A stretch of DNA of 13,858 nucleotides from Schaalia odontolytica (GTDB taxonomy: Bacteria; Actinomycetota; Actinomycetes; Actinomycetales; Actinomycetaceae): the NCBI GenBank assembly GCA_958415245.1, contig CATYYP010000016.1, forward strand, positions 1-13,858, given 5' to 3'. Shown piece after piece: positions 1 to 6,889 of this stretch. The notes below the pieces were generated by a model, which saw nothing but the letters and a program-made list of their open reading frames with translations, was not told where the DNA came from and did no database searches. The translations under genes were made by a program, and so were the position numbers. Every line of letters starts with the position of its first letter. Within the stretch, counting starts at the first letter, position 1.

Positions 1-42
1 CTCGAGCGCCCGCGCGCCCGTGCGGGAGGTGGTCGCCCGTGA
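1..42 (+). CDS. C-terminal tail of upstream gene (partial, probable TadE-like)
   Basis: The frame beginning at base 1 is open to a TGA at 40-42 and overlaps the next gene's GTG start in a GTGA arrangement, typical of translationally coupled genes. Only 13 residues are visible, so the product cannot be identified. That it belongs to a TadE-like gene is inferred from the neighbour. Frame 2 is also open, to a TGA at 44-46, and could equally be the true end (8-base overlap). Very short, so low confidence. Confidence 0.3.
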   Translation, partial: LERPRARAGGGRP

Positions 43-482
43 TTGAGGGGGAGGAGGGACGCGTAGGGATCCTCATGTGTGCGGGCTGCGCCTTCGTGTG
101 CCTGCTGCTCGTCGTGTCGATCGCGCTCACTGAGGTCGCGATGCAGGACCGCCGCCTCGTGTCATGCGCCGACGCCTTGGCCAGCGCCGGGGTGTCGGGA
201 GCCTCCGCGTCCGCGGTCTTCGCGGGAGGAAACCTCGGGGTTGACGAGGGGACGGCGAGCTCTCGCGTCGACCGTGCGCTCGCGGGTCTGTCGGACTCGA
301 CGTGCCGGGTCGGGGACGGGGTGAGCGTCTCCTGGGTCAGCGTGAACAGTGGGGAGGTGGAGGTCGGCGTGAGGGCACACCCCAGGGTCTCCCTCCTGCC
401 TCCGGTGCTGCGTAGCGCGGTGGTTCCCGAGCTGGTGAGGACCTCGAGTGCGCGCCTGCGCGGGGTGCAGGGGCCACCCTAA
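39..482 (+). CDS. TadE/G-like (Rv3654c-like) secretion-neighbourhood membrane protein
   Basis: A 147-residue protein with one N-terminal hydrophobic segment at about residues 10-32, preceded by an acidic and basic N-terminus and followed by the pattern RRLVSCADALASAGV. This resembles the helix start and 'A-D-A-x-A-L-A-G' stretch of TadE/TadG and the actinobacterial Rv3654c-like proteins found beside Flp pilus and helicase/secretion clusters. The remainder is a predicted extracytoplasmic domain of about 110 residues with one cysteine. The GTG start has an SD GGGAGG at about 23-28 and overlaps the stop of the preceding frame, implying it is the last gene of a tad-like operon upstream of the window. 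The family call rests on N-terminal pattern and size only; the exact role (minor pseudopilin-like or assembly protein) is unknown. Confidence 0.6.
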   Translation: MIEGEEGRVGILMCAGCAFVCLLLVVSIALTEVAMQDRRLVSCADALASAGVSGASASAVFAGGNLGVDEGTASSRVDRALAGLSDSTCRVGDGVSVSWVSVNSGEVEVGVRAHPRVSLLPPVLRSAVVPELVRTSSARLRGVQGPP

Positions 483-541
483 AGTGGCGTCCGCGACGGT
501 CACATTGTGGGACGGCGAGGGAAAGTTGGGTAAACGAAACG

Positions 542-547
542 TAAACT
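542..547 (+). promoter_or_regulatory. Putative -10 element of a leaderless gdhA promoter
   Basis: TAAACT fits the actinobacterial TANNNT -10 consensus. Its last T is 8 bases before the A of the gdhA ATG (555), so transcription would begin at or one base before the start codon. No Shine-Dalgarno sequence precedes the ATG and no convincing -35 is seen. The same hexamer occurs in the ssrA promoter. The short inverted repeat AAAGTT (523-528) / AACTTT (544-549) around it could be an operator; that is inference. Confidence 0.45.
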
Positions 548-551
548 TTAG

Positions 552-1916
<1,365 letters not shown>

Positions 1917-1929
1917 TCCTCTCGCTTTT

Positions 1930-1965
1930 CGGTGCCCCGGCGTCCTGTGTGGCGTCGGGGCACCG
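1930..1965 (+). terminator. Hairpin terminator after gdhA
   Basis: The arms 1930-1944 and 1951-1965 pair along their whole length (core GGTGCCCC with GGGGCACC, two G-U pairs further in) around a 6-base loop CTGTGT. It starts 13 bases after the gdhA stop codon. The U-tract is weak, as is common for actinobacterial terminators. Confidence 0.75.
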
Positions 1966-1979
1966 TCGTATCTGAGGCC

Positions 1980-2000
1980 GGCGGGGGAGTAAACCCCGCC
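1980..2000 (+). repeat. Second hairpin in the gdhA-prfB spacer
   Basis: A perfect 7-bp inverted repeat GGCGGGG / CCCCGCC with loop GAGTAAA, 15 bases past the gdhA terminator and about 53 bases before prfB. It could be an auxiliary terminator or a site in the prfB promoter region; nothing in the sequence decides. Confidence 0.45.
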
Positions 2001-2041
2001 ACCGTCGCCCCTTAGCGTTCCTCGTTGGGCGTCCGATCCGC

Positions 2042-2047
2042 TACCCT
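2042..2047 (+). promoter_or_regulatory. Putative -10 element of a leaderless prfB promoter
   Basis: TACCCT matches TANNNT and ends 7 bases before the G of the GTG start at 2054, placing the predicted transcription start at the start codon itself. No SD-like sequence lies in 2030-2053. A -35 is not obvious (GTTCCT at 2018-2023 is weak). Confidence 0.4.
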
Positions 2048-2053
2048 GGGTGC

Positions 2054-3175
2054 GTGGCCATTGAATTTTCTGAAGAGATCCCGTCCCTGCGCACCACGAT
2101 GGAGAACATCGTCGCGGTCGTGCAGCCGGACAAGCTGCGCGAACAGATCGCCGAGCTGAACGAGAAGGCGGCAGCGCCCGACCTGTGGGACGACCCGAGC
2201 GCCGCCCAGGCCGTCACGAGCGCACTCAGCCACCGCCAGAGCGAGCTGGACCGCATTACGCAGATGAGCGAGCGCATCGACGACCTGGAGGCCATGGTGG
2301 ACATGGCCGCCGAGGATCCCGACGAGGGCGCCGACATCCTCGCCGAGGCCGAGGCCGACCTGGAGAAGCTGCGCAAGGACCTGGGCGACCTGGAGATCCG
2401 CACGCTGCTGGACGGCGAGTACGACGAGCGTAACGCCGTCATCACGATCCGAAGCGGCGCGGGCGGCGTGGACGCCGCCGACTTCGCCGAGATCCTCCTG
2501 CGCATGTACCTGCGTTGGGCGGAGCGTCACGGCTACCCGACGAAGGTCATGGACACCTCCTACGCGGAAGAGGCCGGCCTGAAGTCGGCGACCTTCGAGG
2601 TTCAGGCGCCCTACGCCTACGGCACGCTGAGCGTCGAGGCCGGCACCCACCGCCTCGTGCGCATCAGCCCCTTCGACAACCAGGGCCGCCGCCAGACGTC
2701 CTTCGCGGCCGTCGAGGTCATCCCCCTCATCGAGACGACGGACCACATCGAGATCCCCGAGTCCGAGCTGAAGGTGGACGTCTTCCGCTCCTCGGGCCCC
2801 GGCGGCCAGTCCGTGAACACGACCGACTCGGCCGTGCGTATGACCCACATTCCCACGGGCATCGTCGTGTCTATGCAGGATGAGAAGTCCCAGATCCAGA
2901 ACCGTGCGGCCGCTCTGCGCGTCCTGCAGTCCCGCCTCCTCGTGCTGCGCCACGAGGAAGAGCAGGCGAAGAAGAAGGAGCTCGCCGGCGACGTCAAGGC
3001 GTCGTGGGGCGATCAGATGCGCTCCTACGTGCTCCAGCCGTATCAGATGGTCAAGGACCTGCGCACCGAGTACGAGTCCGGGAACCCCCAGTCCGTCTTC
3101 GATGGCGACATCGACGGCTTCATCAACGCCGGCATCCGCTGGCGCAAGAACGAGCAGAAGGCCGCTCAGGACTGA
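2054..3175 (+). CDS. prfB: Peptide chain release factor 2
   Basis: Recognises UGA and UAA in the ribosomal A site and triggers hydrolysis of peptidyl-tRNA. The 373-residue protein has the RF2 stop-codon recognition tripeptide SPF (about residues 205-207, in [12 protein letters not shown]) and the universal GGQ catalytic motif (250-252, in [17 protein letters not shown]), whose Gln is normally N-methylated. SPF rather than PxT identifies RF2, not RF1. The N-terminal ~110 residues are helical and acidic, as in domain 1. The reading frame is continuous from GTG, so the autoregulatory +1 frameshift known from E. coli and many other prfB genes is absent. GTG is chosen because it begins the conserved N-terminus and no better start exists nearby. 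It lies upstream of ftsEX, as in mycobacteria. Confidence 0.96.
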   Translation: MAIEFSEEIPSLRTTMENIVAVVQPDKLREQIAELNEKAAAPDLWDDPSAAQAVTSALSHRQSELDRITQMSERIDDLEAMVDMAAEDPDEGADILAEAEADLEKLRKDLGDLEIRTLLDGEYDERNAVITIRSGAGGVDAADFAEILLRMYLRWAERHGYPTKVMDTSYAEEAGLKSATFEVQAPYAYGTLSVEAGTHRLVRISPFDNQGRRQTSFAAVEVIPLIETTDHIEIPESELKVDVFRSSGPGGQSVNTTDSAVRMTHIPTGIVVSMQDEKSQIQNRAAALRVLQSRLLVLRHEEEQAKKKELAGDVKASWGDQMRSYVLQPYQMVKDLRTEYESGNPQSVFDGDIDGFINAGIRWRKNEQKAAQD

Positions 3176-3186
3176 GCGACGCCCAA

Positions 3187-3246
3187 ACGCGCAACCCGGC
3201 CCCGGCCTCGTCGATTCATGAACGAGGCCGGGGCCGGGTTGCGTGT
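3187..3246 (+). terminator. Very long perfect hairpin after prfB
   Basis: Arms 3190-3211 and 3222-3243 are exact reverse complements over 22 bases, extending to 25 pairs with one G-U (3187-3189 with 3244-3246). The loop is 10 bases. It begins 11 bases after the prfB stop. There is no U-run, so the element may act by stem strength or as a transcript-end stabiliser; being nearly symmetric it would form on both strands. Confidence 0.8.
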
Positions 3247-3315
3247 CCAGGCACCCCCAGGTGGAGGGCTGAGCGCCACACCCCCTGTTTTCCGCGTGTC
3301 GTAGCCGGGCCGTGA

Positions 3316-3359
3316 CCCGATCGTTACCTAATCTGACAGGGACTATTGACCCCGATCGG
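3316..3359 (+). promoter_or_regulatory. ftsE upstream region: repeated CCCGATCG and a possible -10
   Basis: CCCGATCG occurs at 3316-3323 and again at 3352-3359. Between them lies TAATCT (3329-3334), a TANNNT match that would start transcription near 3341 and give a leader of about 27 bases. No clear -35 is visible. The repeat is internally palindromic (CGATCG) and could be an operator; this is weak inference. Confidence 0.25.
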
Positions 3360-3367
3360 ACGGTCCC

Positions 3368-4057
3368 ATGATTCGTTTTGAAGATGTCACCATGGTGTAC
3401 ACGCCAGGTGCCCAGCCCGCGCTGGACCACGTCTCGCTGGAGGTGGAACGTGAAGAATTCGTGTTCCTCGTCGGCAAGTCGGGTTCCGGCAAATCCACGT
3501 TCCTGCAGCTCGTCATGCGCGAAATGAAGGCGACCAGCGGGAAGGTGTGGGTGCTCGGCAAGGACGTGTCCAAGCTGTCCACGTGGGCGGTTCCGAAGCT
3601 GCGTCGTCAGATCGGCACGGTCTTCCAGGACTTCCGACTGCTGCCATCCAAGACCGTGTATGAGAACGTCGCTCTGGCCATGCAGGTCATCGGCAAGCCT
3701 CGCCACGCGATTGAGACGGCCGTCCCGGACGCCCTCGAGCTGGTGGGCCTGTCCGGCAAGGAATCGCGCCTGCCGCACGAGCTGTCCGGCGGTGAGGAAC
3801 AGCGTGTCGCGATTGCGCGCGCCATGGTGAACCGCCCCGAGCTGCTGCTCGCGGACGAGCCCACCGGCAACCTTGACCCGGAGACGTCGCTGGGCATCAT
3901 GCGTCTCCTCGACCGAATCAATCGCACGGGCACGACCGTCGTCATGGCTACCCACGACGCGGACATCGTGAACCAGATGCGTAAGCGCGTCATCGAGCTC
4001 GCCAGCGGCGACGTCGTGCGCGACCAGAACCGCGGCGTCTACGGGGCCGGGAGGTAA
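3368..4057 (+). CDS. ftsE: Cell division ATP-binding protein FtsE
   Basis: ATPase of the FtsEX complex, which resembles an ABC exporter but uses ATP hydrolysis to drive periplasmic wall-hydrolase activation at the divisome. The 229-residue cytoplasmic protein has Walker [10 protein letters not shown] (residues 36-44), Q-loop FQDFRLLP (Gln87), ABC signature [14 protein letters not shown] (139-152), Walker [13 protein letters not shown] (159-170, catalytic Glu164) and H-loop His196. All catalytic residues are intact. The ATG at 3368 begins the conserved MIRFEDV strand; a good SD is not seen. It is 5 bases upstream of ftsX, whose SD lies inside the last ftsE codons, so the two are translationally linked. 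Confidence 0.96.
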   Translation: MIRFEDVTMVYTPGAQPALDHVSLEVEREEFVFLVGKSGSGKSTFLQLVMREMKATSGKVWVLGKDVSKLSTWAVPKLRRQIGTVFQDFRLLPSKTVYENVALAMQVIGKPRHAIETAVPDALELVGLSGKESRLPHELSGGEEQRVAIARAMVNRPELLLADEPTGNLDPETSLGIMRLLDRINRTGTTVVMATHDADIVNQMRKRVIELASGDVVRDQNRGVYGAGR

Positions 4058-4062
4058 GACCA

Positions 4063-4977
4063 GTGAAGCTTCGTTTTATTCTGTCCGAGGTCGGCAAGGG
4101 CCTGTCGCGTAACCGCGCGATGAGCGTCGCCGTCATCCTCGTGACCTTCGTGTCCCTCCTTTTCGTGGGCATCGCGGGCCTGACTCAGATGCAGGTGTCC
4201 AAGATGAAGTCGGAGTGGTACGACAAGATCGAGGTCACGATCTACATGTGCGCCATCAACGACGCGGCCGCGAACTGCAACGCGACCGAGGCAACCGACG
4301 CGCAGATCGACGCGGTGCGCCAGAAGCTGGCGTCCGCCGAGATGACCCCGTACGTGGCCAACGTGTACGAGGAGACGAAGGAAGAGGCATACGAGAACTT
4401 CCAGCGTCTCAACGGCAACAACGCGCTGACCCAGTGGACCACGCCGGACATGCTCCAGTTCGCGTTCCGCATCAAGCTGGTCAACCCCGAGCAGTACTCG
4501 GTGGTCAAGGAGGAGTTCTCCGGGACCGCCGGCGTGTCCGAGGTTCGCGACCAGCGTGAGGTCGTTGAGCCTCTGTTCCGTGTGCTGGGTGCCGCCCGCA
4601 CGGCGGCCCTGGGCCTCGGCGCGATCATGGTCGTCGCCGCTATCCTGCTGATTTCGACGACGATCCGCCTGAGCGCCATGAGCCGCGAGCAGGAAACCCA
4701 GATCATGCGTTACGTGGGTGCCTCGAACCTGTTTATTCAGGCCCCCTTCATGATCGAGGGCGCGCTCGCCGCGCTGGTGGGTGCCGGCTTCGCGATCGGC
4801 ACACTGTTCGCGGGTGTGCACTTTATCGTCCAGGGGTGGATGGCCCCCGCATTTAAGTGGACGAACTTTATCGGTATGGGTGAGGTCGCGATCATGACGC
4901 CGATCCTCGTCCTGGCGGCGGTGGCGCTGGCGGTTATTGCCTCGGCGTTCTCGCTCGCGAAGTACACGAAGGCGTGA
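4063..4977 (+). CDS. ftsX: Cell division permease-like protein FtsX
   Basis: Membrane partner of FtsE that relays ATPase-driven conformational change to an extracytoplasmic hydrolase. The 304 residues contain TM1 at about 20-42, an external loop of ~135 residues, then TM2 about 179-203, TM3 about 231-257 and TM4 about 274-298, the normal FtsX topology. The external domain holds two close cysteines (63 and 72) that could form a disulfide. The SREQETQIMRYVGAS segment after TM2 is the conserved cytoplasmic coupling stretch of FtsX. GTG start with SD GGGAGGT at 4049-4055, 7 bases away. Its stop lies 5 bases before the ATG of the following M23 peptidase gene. Confidence 0.95.
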   Translation: MKLRFILSEVGKGLSRNRAMSVAVILVTFVSLLFVGIAGLTQMQVSKMKSEWYDKIEVTIYMCAINDAAANCNATEATDAQIDAVRQKLASAEMTPYVANVYEETKEEAYENFQRLNGNNALTQWTTPDMLQFAFRIKLVNPEQYSVVKEEFSGTAGVSEVRDQREVVEPLFRVLGAARTAALGLGAIMVVAAILLISTTIRLSAMSREQETQIMRYVGASNLFIQAPFMIEGALAALVGAGFAIGTLFAGVHFIVQGWMAPAFKWTNFIGMGEVAIMTPILVLAAVALAVIASAFSLAKYTKA

Positions 4978-4982
4978 GTCTC

Positions 4983-6257
4983 ATGTCCCTCTCCTCGCAT
5001 CGTCCCGGTCGTCGCGCGCTGCGCGCCGGCGCGCTGGCCCTCGCAATCGCCTCGTTTGCGGCGATGAGCCAGGCCCTGCCCGCGCATGCGGACGATGAGC
5101 GCGACGCCGCCGCGAACGCGGCCGCCGAGGCCGAAGCGACGGTCAACGCCCTGCAGTCGCAGCTGGAGGGTATCGACGCGTCGCTCGCCCAGGTGTTCAT
5201 CGACCTGCAGTCGCTGAACGGGCAGATCCCGGTGGCCCAGGCCGCCTACGAGAGCGCGACCGCGACCTACGACCAGAAGTCTCGCGAGCACGCGACGATC
5301 ATGGGCGAGCTGAGCGCCGCTCAGGGCGAGCAGAGCCGCATCGGTCAGTCGCTGAATCAGGCGACCACGCAGGCCGACGACGCGCAGCGCGCGATCGCTG
5401 ACCTCGTGCGGCGCAAGTACCGCGAAGGCAACGTCAATCCGGTGGCCGTCGCCCTGACTGCTGGCGGCACGGAGTCGATCACCGACCGTGCGGCGGCGGC
5501 CGACATGGCGCTGCGCACGGAGAACCAGACCATGACGGCCGCGCTGGACGTGTCCTCGTCCCAGCGCACCCAGGCCACGCGCCAGGACGCCATCACGGAG
5601 CGTATCGCCGACCTTGAGGAGAAGGCCGCGAAGGCCGAGGCCGAGGCTGAGGCTGCGAAGAATGAGGCCGACTCCAAGCTCACCGAGCTCAACAACCTGA
5701 AGACGCAGGCACAGGCCAAGCAAGCCGAATGGGACTCTCAGAAGGACAAGGTCCAGGCCTCGCTCGACCAGGCGGAAGCCGACTACCAGGCACGCAGTGC
5801 GGAGTTGGCCGCCATCGACGAGGCGAACCGTGCGTCGGGTGCCTCGTATGTGTCGGCCTCGGGCTTCCGCAGCCCCCTCGACATTCCGATCGTCGTCACC
5901 AGCCCGTTTGGCATGCGCTACCACCCGGTCCTGGGTGTCATGAAGGGCCACTCGGGCACGGACATGGCTGCCGACTGCGGCACGATCATTCGTGCCGTGG
6001 CCTCGGGCTACGTCAATGCAGTGTCGTCGGATTATTCGGCGGGCAACTACGTGGATATCAACCACGGCCTCGTCGGCGGTAACTCCGTCATCACCGAATA
6101 CCTGCACATGCAGGCCCAGTACGTGTCTCCGGGCCAGTACGTCAATGCGGGCGACGCTCTGGGTGAGGTTGGATCGACCGGCTATGCGACCGGATGCCAC
6201 CTGCATTTTGGTGTCATTCAGAACGGAAGCTATGTTGAACCGATGGATTATTTGTAA
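4983..6257 (+). CDS. Secreted coiled-coil M23 (LytM-type) endopeptidase of the ftsEX operon
   Basis: Predicted peptidoglycan cross-link endopeptidase acting outside the membrane. The 424-residue chain starts with a signal peptide (basic RPGRRALR, hydrophobic core about 15-31, likely cleavage after AHA at 36). An Ala/Glu/Gln-rich coiled coil follows to about residue 285, including RKYREGN and ITDRAAAADMAL patterns like those of PcsB/RipC N-termini. The C-terminal M23 domain runs from about 295. Zn ligands and catalytic residues are all present: His323 and Asp327 (HSGTD), His375 (YLHM), His406 and His408 (HLHFG), so it is not a degenerate EnvC-type activator. ATG 4983 is preferred because GAAGG lies 10 bases upstream; an in-frame GTG at 4974 overlapping the ftsX stop is the alternative. 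Position after ftsX strongly suggests it is the FtsEX-controlled hydrolase, by analogy with EnvC, PcsB and RipC. Confidence 0.92.
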   Translation: MSLSSHRPGRRALRAGALALAIASFAAMSQALPAHADDERDAAANAAAEAEATVNALQSQLEGIDASLAQVFIDLQSLNGQIPVAQAAYESATATYDQKSREHATIMGELSAAQGEQSRIGQSLNQATTQADDAQRAIADLVRRKYREGNVNPVAVALTAGGTESITDRAAAADMALRTENQTMTAALDVSSSQRTQATRQDAITERIADLEEKAAKAEAEAEAAKNEADSKLTELNNLKTQAQAKQAEWDSQKDKVQASLDQAEADYQARSAELAAIDEANRASGASYVSASGFRSPLDIPIVVTSPFGMRYHPVLGVMKGHSGTDMAADCGTIIRAVASGYVNAVSSDYSAGNYVDINHGLVGGNSVITEYLHMQAQYVSPGQYVNAGDALGEVGSTGYATGCHLHFGVIQNGSYVEPMDYL

Positions 6258-6271
6258 TCCGCGTTAGGATG

Positions 6272-6304
6272 GACCCTCGTAGCGATTTCGCTGCGGGGGT
6301 CTTT
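6272..6304 (+). terminator. Intrinsic terminator between the M23 gene and smpB
   Basis: Arms 6272-6285 and 6288-6301 pair throughout (two G-U pairs), effectively a 13-bp stem with a 4-base ATTT loop, followed by TTT. It lies 14 bases after the peptidase stop and ends the ftsEX operon or attenuates read-through into smpB. It falls inside the open frame upstream of smpB, an argument against an extended smpB start. Confidence 0.75.
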
Positions 6305-6322
6305 CCGCATGGTGTGCGGAAA
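6302..6322 (+). repeat. Second hairpin in the smpB leader
   Basis: TTTCCGCA (6302-6309) is the exact reverse complement of TGCGGAAA (6315-6322), with a 5-base loop TGGTG. It begins directly after the terminator stem and uses the terminator's T-run as its left arm, 9 bases before the smpB SD. Confidence 0.55.
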
Positions 6323-6343
6323 ACGAGTCTGAAAGGAGGCAGC

Positions 6344-6871
6344 ATGCCCAAGGAATGGAAGAAGCCCAAGCCTACGGAGGGGCAGCGCGCTAAGGCTGCC
6401 TCCGACGCGAAGAAGACGATTGCCCGCAATAAGAAGGCGCGCCACGACTACACGATCGAGGACACCTGGGAGGCCGGCCTGGCTCTCATGGGTACCGAGG
6501 TGAAGGCGCTGCGCATGGGCCGCGCCTCCCTCGTGGATTCGTGGGTCGAGATCAACGGGGGAGAGGCCTGGCTCTACGGCGCGAATATTCCGCTGTACTC
6601 GCAGGGATCGTGGACGAACCACGCGCCCACGCGCAAGCGCAAGCTGCTGCTGCACCGCGCGGAGATCGACCGCATGCAGGACCGCGTGGCCGCGAAGGGC
6701 TACACGATCGTGCCCCTGGAGCTGTACTTCATCGGTGGCCGCGTCAAGGTCGAAATCGCCCTGGCCAAGGGCAAGCAGGAATGGGATAAGCGTCAGGCCC
6801 TGCGCGAGAAGCAGGACCAGCGCGAGGCCGAGCGCGCGATGCGCCGCTACGTGAAGCAGGCCCGCAGGTAA
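6344..6871 (+). CDS. smpB: SsrA-binding protein SmpB
   Basis: Binds the tRNA-like domain of tmRNA and delivers it to stalled ribosomes for trans-translation. The 175-residue protein has the family core: ARHDYTIEDTWEAGLALMGTE, VKALRMGRASL, APTRKRKLLLHRAEI and VPLELYFIGGRVKVEIALAKG, followed by the basic C-terminal tail GKQEWDKRQALREK that inserts in the mRNA channel. An unusually basic N-terminal extension of about 25 residues precedes the core, so it is longer than the usual ~155-160. ATG 6344 is chosen because AAAGGAGG lies at 6332-6339; an in-frame upstream start at 6269 would place a terminator hairpin inside the gene. It is followed after 18 bases by the first YhgE/Pip gene, and its RNA partner ssrA is about 5 kb downstream. 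Confidence 0.95.
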   Translation: MPKEWKKPKPTEGQRAKAASDAKKTIARNKKARHDYTIEDTWEAGLALMGTEVKALRMGRASLVDSWVEINGGEAWLYGANIPLYSQGSWTNHAPTRKRKLLLHRAEIDRMQDRVAAKGYTIVPLELYFIGGRVKVEIALAKGKQEWDKRQALREKQDQREAERAMRRYVKQARR

Positions 6872-6889
6872 GGGAAAGAAGGCGATTGC

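Noticed and set aside
2012..3955. Minus-strand 647-residue open frame over prfB and ftsE
   Set aside because: Shadow of two strongly supported genes and spans their intergenic terminator; no motif or SD.
4737..6206. Minus-strand 489-residue open frame over ftsX and the M23 gene
   Set aside because: Antisense to intact conserved genes; Arg/Val/Gly-rich low-information translation.
6269..6343. Extended smpB N-terminus from an ATG at 6269
   Set aside because: It would contain a terminator hairpin and a second stem, and the strong SD AAAGGAGG supports ATG 6344 with the normal MPK-type start.
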